Shown here: positions 1-10,031 of the stretch, piece after piece
Layout: each line of letters opens with the position of its first letter
Position numbering within the stretch: the first letter of the stretch is position 1
Assembly (NCBI GenBank): GCA_019245415.1
Contig: JAFARO010000013.1
Coordinates: 124,001-188,000 of the forward strand
Direction: 5' to 3'
Source of the DNA: Alphaproteobacteria bacterium
GTDB lineage: Bacteria; Pseudomonadota; Alphaproteobacteria; Micropepsales; Micropepsaceae
Length of the DNA stretch: 64,000 nt
Notes under the pieces: generated by a model
What the model was told of the DNA's origin: nothing
What the model saw: the letters and a program-made list of their open reading frames with translations, nothing else
Databases searched by the model: none
Position numbers and translations under genes: made by a program

Positions 1-645
1 GGACTCTTCGACTGGATCGCGCGCGAGGGGCCGCCGGCGGCGTTCTCCTGCCTTGCCGCCCACGCCGCCGTGCTGCATTTCGACGGCGTCGAACGCCGGC
101 CGCTGGCGCACAAGCGTTTCGGCCTGTTCGAGCACGGCAAGTGCGCGCACGACCCCTTGACCGCACGGCTGCCGGCCTCGTTCAAGGTGGCGCATTCGCG
201 CTGGAACGAACTGCCGGCGGAGGCCCTTGGCGCGCATGGCTACCGCATCCTGACCGAATCCGCGGAAGCCGGCGTCGAGCTGTTCGTGCGCGAAGGACGC
301 AACCGTCTCCTCTTCTTCCAGGGCCATCCCGAATACGATTCGCGCACCCTGGGCCGCGAATATCACCGTGACGTGAAGCGCTTCCTCGCCGGCGAGCGCG
401 ACGACTATCCCGACGTGCCGCGCAATTATTTCAATGCGACGGAAAAAGAACTGCTCGACCATTTCCGCGGCCGCGCGCTGCGCGAACGCAATCCCGCGCT
501 GATCGATCGTTTTCCGCGGCTGCCCGATCGTCTGGCGACTGCCGGACCGGTCGCCGGCACCGTCTATGGAGCATGGCTGGGGGGCCTGGAAGCCGCACGC
601 AAACAAGCCGCCCCGCGTTTCGCCGGGGCCGGCCATGGCGCCTGA
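1..645 (+). CDS. MetA-like homoserine O-acyltransferase, 5' truncated by window edge
   Basis: The reading frame is open from base 1, so only the C-terminal 214 residues are visible. Family knowledge: MetA-type enzymes transfer a succinyl or acetyl group to homoserine, in the cytoplasm, using a Cys-His-Glu set. The visible part carries the nucleophile region (FSCLAAHAAV, Cys at visible residue 17), the KRFGLFEH and HSRWNEL segments typical of the family, and the GHPEYD motif supplying His and Glu (visible residues 109 and 111). The acyl donor cannot be read from this part. The stop overlaps the next gene by 11 bases, so it is probably translationally coupled to the carrier/thioesterase and ligase genes. 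That is an unusual setting for a plain methionine gene. Confidence 0.85.
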   Translation, partial: GLFDWIAREGPPAAFSCLAAHAAVLHFDGVERRPLAHKRFGLFEHGKCAHDPLTARLPASFKVAHSRWNELPAEALGAHGYRILTESAEAGVELFVREGRNRLLFFQGHPEYDSRTLGREYHRDVKRFLAGERDDYPDVPRNYFNATEKELLDHFRGRALRERNPALIDRFPRLPDRLATAGPVAGTVYGAWLGGLEAARKQAAPRFAGAGHGA

Positions 646-1738
646 CCTTTCTGCGCAGCTGACAGCCATCTGGGTCCGCGTCCTGCAGAAGGACGACATC
701 CAGCCCGACGCCGATTTCTTCGAGGATCTCGGCGGCGACTCCTTGATGGCCGTCGGCCTGTTCCTCGAGATCGAGCGTGCGCTGGGCGTGAAGCTGCCGA
801 TCACGGCGATCTACGATGCGCGCACCGTCGACGCGCAGGCGCAATTGGTCGCCGGCGAAATGGAGCCGGTCTTCTCGCACCTGGTCAAGCTCAAGGAGGG
901 GGACGAAAGCAAGCCGTTCTTCATCGTCCATGGCGTAGGCGGCACAGTGATGGAGCTTGCCCCGCTCGGCGCAGCCATGAATACGCCACGCGCCGTTTAC
1001 GCGATCCAGGCGCAGGGTCTGGATGGAAGCTCGCCGCCCCTCGATACCATCCCCGCCATGGCGCAACGCTATGTCGCGGTGTTGCGCGAAATCCAGCTCC
1101 GTGGGCCTTATGCCCTGGGCGGTTATTCCTTCGGCGGACTGGTGGCGTTGGAAATGGCGCGATTGCTCGACCCGTGCGAAGTCTCGCATTTGGTGATGAT
1201 CGATGCCTTTGCCCATCCCAATACCTGGCCGACGGCGATCAAGCTGATGGTGCGCGCGCGCCGAACGTTGCGGCGACCGCCGAAGCAGAGCCTGGCCGTG
1301 CTGCGCGCAAAGCTGCGTTCTCTGGCAGCGCGCAAGAGCGCCGCCGAGCGCACCGCGGAGCGGGCTGCCTATGTGAACAATTGGCTGGGCGCCGCGGATC
1401 CGAACCTGCCGGCGGCATTGCGGGAAACCCGGATTGCCGGCGATGCCGCGCTGCTGGCATACAAACCCGGACCGTATCGCGGCCGGGTCGACTTCATCCG
1501 CGCGCGCAGGCCGGGCAGCATCTTTCCGCCGCTGCCCCGTATGGTTTGGGGACCCTTGGTCGCGCAATTGGAAATCCAATCCACGACGGGCGACCATCGC
1601 TCCATTCTTGGGCCGCACGCCGAAGAGTTGGCTGGACGCATATCGGCGATTCTCGACGGCCATCCTGCGAAGTCGCGCGCGCGCCCCAAAACCGGCCGCT
1701 TGGCCGCGATGCTCCAGCCGCAGGCTCAGTTTCGATGA
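635..1738 (+). CDS. Acyl/peptidyl carrier protein fused to a type I thioesterase
   Basis: This 367-residue protein has two domains. Residues 1-75 are a phosphopantetheine carrier domain with the LGGDSL attachment motif (Ser36). Residues 90-350 are an alpha/beta hydrolase thioesterase of the NRPS/PKS release type, with the GYSFGG nucleophile elbow (Ser165), an Asp in the VMIDAF strand and a His in GDHRSIL near residue 321. It should hold an acyl or aminoacyl group as a thioester and release it by hydrolysis, cyclisation or transfer to an amine or alcohol. ATG 635 was chosen because the carrier domain starts there; an upstream ATG at 566 would add an unrelated tail inside the previous gene. It overlaps the MetA-like gene upstream and the ligase downstream (ATGA), so all three are likely one transcript. 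No condensation or ketosynthase domain is nearby. Confidence 0.88.
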   Translation: MAPDLSAQLTAIWVRVLQKDDIQPDADFFEDLGGDSLMAVGLFLEIERALGVKLPITAIYDARTVDAQAQLVAGEMEPVFSHLVKLKEGDESKPFFIVHGVGGTVMELAPLGAAMNTPRAVYAIQAQGLDGSSPPLDTIPAMAQRYVAVLREIQLRGPYALGGYSFGGLVALEMARLLDPCEVSHLVMIDAFAHPNTWPTAIKLMVRARRTLRRPPKQSLAVLRAKLRSLAARKSAAERTAERAAYVNNWLGAADPNLPAALRETRIAGDAALLAYKPGPYRGRVDFIRARRPGSIFPPLPRMVWGPLVAQLEIQSTTGDHRSILGPHAEELAGRISAILDGHPAKSRARPKTGRLAAMLQPQAQFR

Positions 1739-3159
1739 ACCGCGTCGACGACATCGTTCCGCATTGGGCGCAGCGGACGCCGGATGCCATCGCGCTCAAG
1801 GAACCGGGACGCGTTTGGACCTACGCCGAGCTGGACGCGCTGATCCGGAAAACGGCAATGCTGCTCGCGGAGCGCGGGGTGCGCGGCGGCGACCGGGTGA
1901 TGATCCTGTGCGAGAACTGCTGCGGCGCGGTGGCACTATACTTTGCCTGCACGCGGCTCGACGCGTGGCCGATCGTCGTCAACAACAAGCTCAGCGAACG
2001 CGAGATCGAGGACATCCGCGCCCACAGCGGCGCGCGGCTAGTGCTGCGGGTGAACGGCAAGAGCGACCTTGCCGCCTGCATCGCGAGCGCGGAACCCAAT
2101 GCGCGTTGCGCGCCGGAACCGCCCGAGGATGTGGCCGAAAACGACGTCGCCGCGCTGGTCTATACCTCAGGCAGCACCGGTAAGCCCAAAGGGGTGATGC
2201 TGAGCCATGCCAGCCTGATGTTCGTCGCGGCGGCCACGGCGAAGGCGCGCGCTTTGGTTCCGGAGGACCACGTTCAAGCGGTGTTGCCGGTGTCGCATAT
2301 CCTGGGGCTGACCGGCGTGCTTCTTGGGTCGTTCTATGCCGGTGCCTGCGTGCATCTGGTGCCGCGCTTCGATCCGGCCGCGAGCCTGAAGGCACTCAAG
2401 GACGACGGCCTCTCCGTCATCATCGGCACGCCGTCGATGTATGCGATGCTTGCCGAATATGCGGCACGCAAGGGCGCCACGCCGATCCCGGCACCCCGTC
2501 TGAGGTTGATCTCGTCGGCCGGCGCACCGCTCGACATGCCGACGAAGGCGGCGGCGGAGGCTGCGTTCGCGATGCCATTGCACAACGGCTACGGCATGAC
2601 CGAATGCGGGCCCACGCTAACGCTGACGCCGCTCGACGCGCCGCGTGCCGATTGCGGCATCGGACGGCTGCTTCCCGGCATCGAAGCAAGGATCGCGGGC
2701 GACGGCGTCGGTGAGCTCTTCGTGCGCACTCCCGGCATGATGACGGGTTACTACAAGGCCCCGGAGGAAACCGTGGCGGTTCTCGATGCCGAAGGCTGGC
2801 TTAGGACCGGAGACCTCGCGCGCTTCGACGGCGAAAGCTGGTTCATCGAAGGCCGTGCCAAGGAGATGATCATCCGCTTCGGATTCAATGTCTATCCGGC
2901 CGAGATCGAGGGCGTCCTGAACGCGCATCCCACCGTCGCCCGCGCCGCCGTGATCGGCCGCATGAAGGACGGCAACGAAGATATCCTCGCTTTCGTACAT
3001 GCGGCGGAAGGCGCCGCGCCGGATGTCGCGGAGCTGGCCGATTACGCGGCCTCGCGCCTGTCGCCGTACAAAAGGCCGAGTGAAATCCGCCTTGTGCCGC
3101 ATATGCCGATGACGCCCGCGGGAAAGATCCTCAAGACCGAACTCGCTGCGATGGCCTAG
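1735..3159 (+). CDS. AMP-dependent acyl-CoA synthetase/ligase (adenylate-forming enzyme)
   Basis: This 474-residue protein belongs to the class I adenylate-forming family. It shows the phosphate-binding loop [11 protein letters not shown] (about residue 143), the [10 protein letters not shown] aromatic/TE motif, the RTGDLARFD motif, the hinge and A8 region ([20 protein letters not shown]) and the C-terminal catalytic Lys in TPAGKILK (about residue 463). It should activate a carboxylate as an acyl-AMP and pass it to CoA or to a carrier domain. ATG 1735 overlaps the stop of the carrier/thioesterase gene as ATGA, and the encoded protein starts in the usual place for the family, so the longer upstream extension is rejected. 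With the carrier domain next door, loading of that domain is a reasonable inference. The substrate cannot be predicted by eye. Its stop and the SelO stop share a CTAG tetranucleotide. Confidence 0.88.
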   Translation: MNRVDDIVPHWAQRTPDAIALKEPGRVWTYAELDALIRKTAMLLAERGVRGGDRVMILCENCCGAVALYFACTRLDAWPIVVNNKLSEREIEDIRAHSGARLVLRVNGKSDLAACIASAEPNARCAPEPPEDVAENDVAALVYTSGSTGKPKGVMLSHASLMFVAAATAKARALVPEDHVQAVLPVSHILGLTGVLLGSFYAGACVHLVPRFDPAASLKALKDDGLSVIIGTPSMYAMLAEYAARKGATPIPAPRLRLISSAGAPLDMPTKAAAEAAFAMPLHNGYGMTECGPTLTLTPLDAPRADCGIGRLLPGIEARIAGDGVGELFVRTPGMMTGYYKAPEETVAVLDAEGWLRTGDLARFDGESWFIEGRAKEMIIRFGFNVYPAEIEGVLNAHPTVARAAVIGRMKDGNEDILAFVHAAEGAAPDVAELADYAASRLSPYKRPSEIRLVPHMPMTPAGKILKTELAAMA

Positions 3160-4559
3160 GTCCCGCAGAAGGTCCTGAGCACAACCTGCTCGGGGCGCGG
3201 CGCGTCCCTATAGGCGGCGTATTCCGGCTGGTCGTCATAGGGCTTGGAGAGGACGCTCAACAGCGTCTCGAACGGCGCGAAGTCGTTCTCGTTGGCCGCA
3301 GCCAGCGCTTCCTCGACGCGATGGTTGCGCGCAATAAAGGCCGGATTGACGGCGCGCATTGCCTCGCGGCGATCCTGCGGCGTGGCGCCCTCTTCCGCCA
3401 GCCTTGCCCTCCAGCCTGCGGCCCATTCGCCGAAGACCGGCGGCAGCGCGCCGTCGCTCAAGCCGCGGAAGGTCAGCGTGAAGTCGGCCTTCTCCGCGGC
3501 CATGCGGTCGAGCAGGTCCTGCACCAGCGCCATGTCGCCGTCGCGCGCCTGCCGCATGCCGAGCTTGGCGCGGAACACCAATTCCATTTGCGCCTGGAAC
3601 AGCGCGGGATAGGCATCGATCGCCGCCTGCGCCTGCGCGCGCGCCGCCTCTTCGTCCGCGCCCAGGATGGGCAGCAGCGCCTCCGCCAGGCGCACCAGGT
3701 TCCAATGCGCCATGCGCGGCTGGTTGGCGTAGGCATAGCGGCCCATCTCGTCGATGGAGCTGAACACGGTCTCGGGGTGATACGTGTCCATGAAGGCGCA
3801 GGGGCCGTAATCGATGGTCTCGCCGGCGATCGACATGTTGTCGGTGTTCATCACGCCGTGGATGAAGCCCACGCCCATCCACTTCGCCACCAGCGCCGCC
3901 TGCGCCGCGATCACGCGATCGAGCAGCGCGCGATAGGGGTTCGGGGCCTGCGCCGCATCGCCATAGTGCCGCGCGATCACATATTCGGCGAGCGCGCGCA
4001 AACCCTCGACGTCGGCGCGCGCGGCGAAATACTGAAACGTGCCAACGCGAACATGACTGGAGGCGACGCGCGCCAGCACCGCGCCGGGCAACGGCGTCTC
4101 GCGCCACACCATCTCGCCGGTCGCGACCGCGGCAAGCGCGCGCGTGGTGGGGATGCCGAGCGCCGCCATCGCCTCGGCGACGATGTATTCGCGCAAGACC
4201 GGACCCAGCGCCGCGCGCCCGTCGCCGCGGCGCGAGAATGGCGTGGGGCCGGAACCTTTCAAATGGATGTCGCGGCGGATGCCGTGGGCATCGACCACCT
4301 CGCCGAGCAGGATCGCGCGCCCGTCGCCCAATTGCGGCACGAAATTGCCGAACTGGTGGCCGGCATAGGCCATCGCCAGCGGCTCGCTGCCTTCCGCGAC
4401 GCGGTTGCCGGCGAGCACCTCGACGTCCAGCATGGCGAGGCCGAGTTCGCGCGCCAGGCCTTCGTTCCATTTGATCAGGCGCGGCGCCGCGACCGGCGTC
4501 GGCGGCAGCTTCGCATAGAAGCGCTCGGGCAGGCGCGCATAGGAATTCGAAAACGGCAT
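3156..4559 (-). CDS. selO: Protein adenylyltransferase SelO (YdiU family)
   Basis: This 467-residue protein has SelO hallmarks: the [18 protein letters not shown] segment, [32 protein letters not shown] and a C-terminal FCGT tail with the conserved Cys, which is Sec in some homologues. SelO is a pseudokinase-fold enzyme that transfers AMP to Ser/Thr/Tyr of target proteins and is linked to redox stress. The start at 4559 is preferred over an in-frame one at 4607 because AGGA lies just upstream of it and the longer form would run into the start of the divergent uup gene. The two genes are divergent with only 46 bases between start codons, so their promoters must overlap. Confidence 0.93.
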   Translation of the reverse strand: MPFSNSYARLPERFYAKLPPTPVAAPRLIKWNEGLARELGLAMLDVEVLAGNRVAEGSEPLAMAYAGHQFGNFVPQLGDGRAILLGEVVDAHGIRRDIHLKGSGPTPFSRRGDGRAALGPVLREYIVAEAMAALGIPTTRALAAVATGEMVWRETPLPGAVLARVASSHVRVGTFQYFAARADVEGLRALAEYVIARHYGDAAQAPNPYRALLDRVIAAQAALVAKWMGVGFIHGVMNTDNMSIAGETIDYGPCAFMDTYHPETVFSSIDEMGRYAYANQPRMAHWNLVRLAEALLPILGADEEAARAQAQAAIDAYPALFQAQMELVFRAKLGMRQARDGDMALVQDLLDRMAAEKADFTLTFRGLSDGALPPVFGEWAAGWRARLAEEGATPQDRREAMRAVNPAFIARNHRVEEALAAANENDFAPFETLLSVLSKPYDDQPEYAAYRDAPRPEQVVLRTFCGT

Positions 4560-4605
4560 GCTTCCTATATAGGAGCGCAGACGCGGCAATGCTATTGGGC
4601 TCCGC

Positions 4606-6399
4606 ATGGCCCCACTGCTGATCCTGCGCGACGTTCACCTCGCCTACGGCAGCACCGCGCTGCTCGACGGCGCGGAGATGTCGGTCGAGTCGGGCGAACG
4701 GCTCTGTCTTGTCGGCCGCAACGGCTCGGGCAAATCCACGCTACTCAAGATCGCCGCCGGAATCGTCGAACCCGATTTGGGAGAGCGCTTCGTGCAGCCC
4801 GGCGCGACCATCCGCTATCTTCCGCAGGAGCCGGATTTCTCGGGCTTCGAGACGCTGGGCGATTTCGTTCGGGCGGGCCTGACCCCGGGTGACGATGCAC
4901 AGCGCGCCGAAAGCCTGCTGCGACAGGCCGGCCTCAGCGGCCACGAGCGGACCGGCGACGTCTCGGGCGGCGAGGCCAGGCGCGCGGCGCTGGTGCGCGC
5001 CCTGGCGCCCGCGTCCGACATCCTGCTGCTCGACGAGCCGACCAATCATCTCGATCTTCCCGGCATTGAATGGCTGGAGAACGAGCTCGCCGCGATGCGT
5101 TCGGCCCTGGTTCTGATCAGTCACGACCGCCGCTTCCTCACCCGCCTCACCCGCACGACGTTGTGGCTCGACCGCGGACGCACCTTGAAGCTCGATCACG
5201 GCTTTGCCCGCTTCGAAGCGTGGCGCGACGCCACGCTGGAACAGGAGGAAATCGACCGCCACAAGCTCGACCGCCGCATCGTTGCCGAGCAGGATTGGCT
5301 GCGCCATGGCGTCAGCGGCCGCCGCAAGCGCAACCAGGGGCGTCTCGCCGGCCTGATGGCGCTGCGCCGCGAACGCAGCGAGCAGCGCCGCATCGCGGGC
5401 GATCCGAAGCTCGAAGCCGCCGAGGCGGAGGGTTCAGGTACCTTGGTGGCGAAGGCGTTCCGGGTGTCGAAATCCTACGGCGAAAAATCCGTCGTCAAGG
5501 GTTTCTCGTTCCGTCTCTACAGGGGCAATCGCGTGGCGGTCATCGGCGCGAACGGCGCCGGAAAGACCACGCTGGTGGATCTGCTGACCGGCAGGCTCGA
5601 GCCCGATGCGGGCTCGGTGCGGCTGGGGCTCAAGGTGCTGATCGCCCGCCTCGACCAGGATCGCAGCACGCTGTTACCCGATGCGACGCTCGCCGAAGTG
5701 CTCACCGACGGTCATGGCGATACGGTCGTCGTCGACGGCAAGCCGCGCCACGTGATCAGCTACATGAAGGATTTCCTCTTTGCGGCCGAACAGGCGCGCC
5801 AACCGGTGAGCGTGCTCTCGGGCGGCGAGCGGGCGCGGCTGCTGCTGGCCAAGGCGCTTGCCGCGCCGTCGAACCTGCTGGTCCTCGACGAGCCGACGAA
5901 CGATCTCGACCTCGAGACCCTCGACCTGCTCGAGGAGATGATCGCCGACTATGACGGCACCGTGCTGCTGGTCAGCCACGACCGCGATTTCCTCGACCGC
6001 ACCGCGAGCTCGGTGCTGATGGCGGAAGGCGGCGGCCGCTTCGTCGAATATGCCGGTGGCTACAGCGACATGCTGGCGCAGCGCGGCGAAGGCATCGTGG
6101 CGAAGGCTGCGGCCAAAGCGGCTCCAAAGGCCGCCGCGGCGCCGCGCGAGAAAACCGGCGGCCGCCGCATGACGTTCAAGGACAAGCACGCGCTTTCAGA
6201 ACTTCCCAAGACGATCGCGCGCGCCGAAAGCCTGATCGCCTCGCTGCAGAAAGAGCTTGCCGACCCGTCGCTTTACGCGCGCGATGCCACGCGCTTCGCC
6301 TCGCTGAGCGAGAGCCTGGCCGAGGCGCAGGCCCATCTCGCCGAAGCCGAGGACCGCTGGCTCACGCTCGAAATGCTGAGGGAAGAGATCGAGGGTTAG
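4606..6399 (+). CDS. uup: ABC-F family ATPase Uup
   Basis: This 597-residue soluble protein has two ATP-binding cassettes in tandem and no membrane segments. The first Walker A (GRNGSGKST) is near residue 38 and the second (GANGAGKTT) near residue 317. Signature motifs are VSGGEAR and [15 protein letters not shown], and the Walker B segments [11 protein letters not shown] and [11 protein letters not shown] carry the H-loops ISHDRRF and VSHDRDF. The Ala/Lys-rich stretch about residues 500-520 and the helical C-terminal domain (about 520-597) are typical of Uup rather than EttA. ABC-F proteins act on ribosomes; Uup also affects transposon excision and branched DNA. It converges on the band-7 gene with a 9-base gap. 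Confidence 0.92.
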   Translation: MAPLLILRDVHLAYGSTALLDGAEMSVESGERLCLVGRNGSGKSTLLKIAAGIVEPDLGERFVQPGATIRYLPQEPDFSGFETLGDFVRAGLTPGDDAQRAESLLRQAGLSGHERTGDVSGGEARRAALVRALAPASDILLLDEPTNHLDLPGIEWLENELAAMRSALVLISHDRRFLTRLTRTTLWLDRGRTLKLDHGFARFEAWRDATLEQEEIDRHKLDRRIVAEQDWLRHGVSGRRKRNQGRLAGLMALRRERSEQRRIAGDPKLEAAEAEGSGTLVAKAFRVSKSYGEKSVVKGFSFRLYRGNRVAVIGANGAGKTTLVDLLTGRLEPDAGSVRLGLKVLIARLDQDRSTLLPDATLAEVLTDGHGDTVVVDGKPRHVISYMKDFLFAAEQARQPVSVLSGGERARLLLAKALAAPSNLLVLDEPTNDLDLETLDLLEEMIADYDGTVLLVSHDRDFLDRTASSVLMAEGGGRFVEYAGGYSDMLAQRGEGIVAKAAAKAAPKAAAAPREKTGGRRMTFKDKHALSELPKTIARAESLIASLQKELADPSLYARDATRFASLSESLAEAQAHLAEAEDRWLTLEMLREEIEG

Positions 6400-6408
6400 G
6401 GTTCGACG

Positions 6409-8430
6409 TCACTCGCCCTTTCCATTGGGGCCAGGGAGCGCGGCGGTTTCATCCTTGGCGGGGTGGCGTTGCAGGCGGCTCATGATCAGCGGCACCAGCG
6501 CGTTCAGGCTGCCGTCCAGCCCGGCGCCGCCGCCCAAGGTCAGCGCCAGGTTCTCCGGCACGAAGCGCTGGTGGCCGTCGGCCAGAGCGCGCACCACATT
6601 GACGAGCGCGGTCTGGTCCTTGCCGATGGCCTCCTGCTGCGCCGCGAGGCCCTTGGCGATGGCGAGCCCGTCGGCTTCGGTCTGCACCGCGCTGGCGCGG
6701 CCGACCTTGTCGAGGCGATAGGATTCGCCGTCGGCTTCCGCCTGCACGCCGGTGGCCTTGTTCCGGGCGATGTCGATGCCGATGGAGGACCGCGCCAGCT
6801 CGCTTTGCATGTCGGCCTTGCCGCGCGCCTGTTCGAGCTCGAGGCGCTGGCCTTGCGCCTTTTCTTCCGCCTTGAAGGTCTCCTGCTGCTGGTTGGCGAT
6901 CTCGCGCGTGGTCAGCACGTCGACAAGCTGTTGCGGGAAGATCACGTCCTGGATGTACACGCCGCGGGTCTCGATGCGGTATTCCTTGAGCTTCTCGGCG
7001 ATATGGGTCTGGGCCTGCGACTGGACCTCCTGGCGCTTCTCGATGAAGTCGATCGCGGGCATGGATTGCAGCTTGTCGCGGAAGTGGTTGCCGACCGCGG
7101 CCTGCAGCACCTCGGTCACCAGGTTGAGCATGGTGCCGACGATGGAGATAACCTTCGGCGCCTCGGTGTCGGGAACGTGGATCTGCACCTGCAGATCGAT
7201 GTTAAAGACGAAGCCTTCCTTGGACTTGGCCGTGATCTGCTTGAGGCCCTTGTCGAGATTGTGCGCGGTCGAGGTCGCATCGGCCCAGTTGAGCGTGAGA
7301 ATGAAGGTCGGCACGATCTCGGCCGAATAGCAGCGCGGATTGATCGCGTATTTGCCGGTGCGCAATGGCTCCTGCCAGATGCCGCGATGGCCGGGCCGCA
7401 CCAGCGAGCCGAACTTGAAATCGGCGCCCGAAGTGTCCTCGGTGGCGAGACCGACATAGGCCTTGAGAACGGCGACCTCGCCCTGGTTCACTACCAGCAT
7501 CGGCACCATCTCGACCGAGACCAGGAACGGGTTGAGGTTGTAGGCACCGTACATCAACGGATCGTGCTGCAGGCCGATGCGTCCTCCGTGATCGATGAAG
7601 GCCTGGAAGTCCTGGTAGTTGTTGTGCTCCTCGTTCTTGACGGCGAGGATGGCCTCGACCAGATCGCTGTCCTTGGTCGCGGGCTTCGCTTCCAAGGCCG
7701 CGAGATCGACGAAATCGCCGATGCGGTTGGCGATGGCGCCCTTGGGCAGCGGCGGCCCGTCGAAGGTCGTGACGATGCCGATCATGTCGACGACCTTGCC
7801 GTCCTGGAAGAAGCGCGGCTCGATGCGCACGACTTCGAGCTGCACCGGCTCGAGCCCGAAGGATTGCGCCTTCAGCGCGCCCTTGCGCACCAGCGCGGCA
7901 TATTCATCGTCGACCGGCACGCCGTAGACCGTATCCTTGGTGATGACGAGGAAGCCGACGGGATGGATCGGCACCACGGCGCCGGGCGGCAGCACCGGAC
8001 GCTGCACGCCTTTCTGGCCGCCGCCGCGGACGAAGGCCTCGATGTCGTCGAAATTGCCGAACTCGGGCCTGTAGACGCCGGACTTGGCGCCGACGGGCAG
8101 CGCCTCGCCGACCTGGGCGATGACGACACCGATCTGGCCGGCGGGGATCTGCACCATCGGGTGGCGCGTCACGTCGTAGAGCGGCCAGAGCTTGAACTGG
8201 ACGCCCGGCATCAACAGCCGCGCCTGGTAGCCGGCCTCGCCGTTGAAGGCGACGATGTTTCCGGCGCCGAGCTTGCGCAGCCCGCCGCGCTTGCGCACCA
8301 GCCCGACCTCGACCGGCCCGATATTGCGCGTCGATTTCATCAGCACGAACAGCGCGACGGCAGCGAGCACCGCGAGCCAGAACCACAGGCTGGCGCTGTG
8401 GGGATTGAAGGCGTTCAAGAGCGACGGCAT
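6409..8430 (-). CDS. SPFH/band-7 (flotillin-like) membrane protein
   Basis: This protein of about 673 residues has one N-terminal membrane anchor (about residues 14-32, WFWLAVLAAVALFVLM). A long SPFH region follows and includes a central prohibitin-like part (VFNIDLQVQIHVPDTEAPKVIS). A helical Glu/Ala/Gln-rich coiled coil covers about residues 500-590 (REIANQQQETFKAEEKAQGQRLELEQ). Family members assemble into rings or cages on the membrane and organise proteases or lipid domains. The start at 8430 is chosen because the anchor follows directly and AAAGGGG lies upstream; a start at 8505 would add 25 charged residues. No NfeD or protease partner is adjacent. The 153 bases up to the P450 gene show no gene. 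Confidence 0.85.
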   Translation of the reverse strand: MPSLLNAFNPHSASLWFWLAVLAAVALFVLMKSTRNIGPVEVGLVRKRGGLRKLGAGNIVAFNGEAGYQARLLMPGVQFKLWPLYDVTRHPMVQIPAGQIGVVIAQVGEALPVGAKSGVYRPEFGNFDDIEAFVRGGGQKGVQRPVLPPGAVVPIHPVGFLVITKDTVYGVPVDDEYAALVRKGALKAQSFGLEPVQLEVVRIEPRFFQDGKVVDMIGIVTTFDGPPLPKGAIANRIGDFVDLAALEAKPATKDSDLVEAILAVKNEEHNNYQDFQAFIDHGGRIGLQHDPLMYGAYNLNPFLVSVEMVPMLVVNQGEVAVLKAYVGLATEDTSGADFKFGSLVRPGHRGIWQEPLRTGKYAINPRCYSAEIVPTFILTLNWADATSTAHNLDKGLKQITAKSKEGFVFNIDLQVQIHVPDTEAPKVISIVGTMLNLVTEVLQAAVGNHFRDKLQSMPAIDFIEKRQEVQSQAQTHIAEKLKEYRIETRGVYIQDVIFPQQLVDVLTTREIANQQQETFKAEEKAQGQRLELEQARGKADMQSELARSSIGIDIARNKATGVQAEADGESYRLDKVGRASAVQTEADGLAIAKGLAAQQEAIGKDQTALVNVVRALADGHQRFVPENLALTLGGGAGLDGSLNALVPLIMSRLQRHPAKDETAALPGPNGKGE

Positions 8431-8583
8431 GGAAGGCCCCTTTCGCGCCGCGCGGGAGTTGTGCGGCAGGCACTGGAATATCTGGGCCAAATGCGGCCGA
8501 TTCAATGGGTCGAAATATATTCCGCTTCGCGCAAAAAGCCGCTTGACTGCCGGGAAGGCGGCCGAGCGCCCCCCAATTCGGGG

Positions 8584-9825
8584 CTATGCGAGGACGTTCA
8601 ACGCCTCCAACCCGCGGAAGAACGGCATTTTGCGCCATTGCGGCTTGGCGTCCGGCTCGGCAAGCCGAACGTTCGGAAAGCGGGCGAAAAAGCTCGTCAG
8701 CGCCACTTGCGCTTCCAACCGTGCCAGCGGCGCGCCGATGCACAGGTGAAGTCCGCCGCCGAAGGCCACATGCGGCGCGTCCTTGCGCGCGATGTCGAAA
8801 CGGTGCGGATCGGGAAAAGCCTGCGGATCGCGGTTGGCGCCGCGCAAGGACATAAAGAGCGACTGGCGCTGCTTGATTGGACAGCCGCCGACGTCCATGT
8901 CGCGCGGCGCGATGCGGCCGGTGATATCGACAGGGGATTCATAGCGCAGCACTTCCTCCACCGCCGAGTTGATCAGTGCCGGATCGGCGCGGAGCCTGGC
9001 CAGTTCCGAGGGATGCTTGAGCAGCAGCCAGATCGCGTTGCCGATCAGGTCGGTGGTGGTGAGGTTGCCGCCGATCAACAGTCCCTGGAGATTGTTGGAG
9101 ATCTCGCCATTGTTGAGCGGCGCGCCTTCGGCCTGGAGACGCATCATGTCGCTGACCAGATCGTCCTTGGGCTCGGCTTTGCGCCGCGCCATCAGCTCGC
9201 CCATATAGACCGACATCTTGTTGGCGCAGTCGACGAAGCGCGCGGTTTCCTGCTCGCTGCGGAAGGGATTGAGCCCGAGGATCGCGCCCTCGCTCCAGTC
9301 GCGGAATTCCGACAGCCGGCTCTCGTCGACGCCAAGGATGCGCGCGATGACGTCGATGGGAACGCGCAGCGCGAAATCGGCCATGGCGTCGAAGCGGGGC
9401 CTGTCCATCAGCGGCGCCAGCCACTCGTCGACGACCTGCTGCACCGTTGCCTTCGACCGCGCCACGCGCTTGTAGAGCGCCTTGGCGAAGGGTTCGCGGA
9501 TGCGCATGTGATCGGGCTCGTCCATCAGCAGGATGCCGGAGCGGATCTCCTCCTCCGACATGCGCATGCCCTCGATGCGCTGCTCGACCAGCGCGCGCTG
9601 GATCAGCGCGGCCTCCTCCGCGCGTTCGGGACTGCGCCACATCGTCGTGTCCGACAGCACGCCGCGCACGTCGCCATGGCGCGTGAGGATGAAGGTGCCG
9701 GCCTGCGTGTCGCGGTGCACCGGGCACGCATCGCGCAGCCTGTCGAGCAGCGCATGCGGATCGTCGCTGAATTCAGGATTGAGCGGGGTGAGCTGGAACA
9801 CACCGGGAAGCGGGGCGTCGGACAT
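8584..9825 (-). CDS. Cytochrome P450
   Basis: This is a 413-residue soluble bacterial class I P450. The heme-binding loop FGGGLHLCIGAPLARLE contains the thiolate Cys at residue 362. The K-helix ExxR motif is EEVLR, and the I-helix segment is GGNLTTTDL. The usual acidic residue before the Thr pair (AGxD/ET) is replaced by Asn-Leu, which may affect oxygen activation or mark a subfamily. It needs an external ferredoxin and reductase, none of which is adjacent. The substrate is unknown. It is divergent from a sulfotransferase gene about 206 bases away, so hydroxylation followed by sulfation of the same small molecule is conceivable but unproven. Confidence 0.93.
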   Translation of the reverse strand: MSDAPLPGVFQLTPLNPEFSDDPHALLDRLRDACPVHRDTQAGTFILTRHGDVRGVLSDTTMWRSPERAEEAALIQRALVEQRIEGMRMSEEEIRSGILLMDEPDHMRIREPFAKALYKRVARSKATVQQVVDEWLAPLMDRPRFDAMADFALRVPIDVIARILGVDESRLSEFRDWSEGAILGLNPFRSEQETARFVDCANKMSVYMGELMARRKAEPKDDLVSDMMRLQAEGAPLNNGEISNNLQGLLIGGNLTTTDLIGNAIWLLLKHPSELARLRADPALINSAVEEVLRYESPVDITGRIAPRDMDVGGCPIKQRQSLFMSLRGANRDPQAFPDPHRFDIARKDAPHVAFGGGLHLCIGAPLARLEAQVALTSFFARFPNVRLAEPDAKPQWRKMPFFRGLEALNVLA

Positions 9826-10031
9826 GCCGGTCTCGCTGACGAATTGTCAGATGCCAACTTAGCGGCTGGGCGCAGTGTTGTCGATTGCCGAAGTAAAGGC
9901 CGGTCAGGAGGTCTCCCGGCCTTCTCCACGGCGAGGTTTCGGTGTCGCCGATCCCGGCCGTGGGCGTTAGCATCCCGATAAAGGCAACAAGCTGGCCGGA
10001 CAACAGTCTGGGCCGTTGGAAAGGACAACAT

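Noticed and set aside
6463..9981. Plus-strand frame of 1172 codons opposite the band-7 and P450 genes
   Set aside because: It is rich in Arg, His, Ala and Asp, has no domain, and is antisense to two genes with clear motifs. High GC codon use keeps such frames open.
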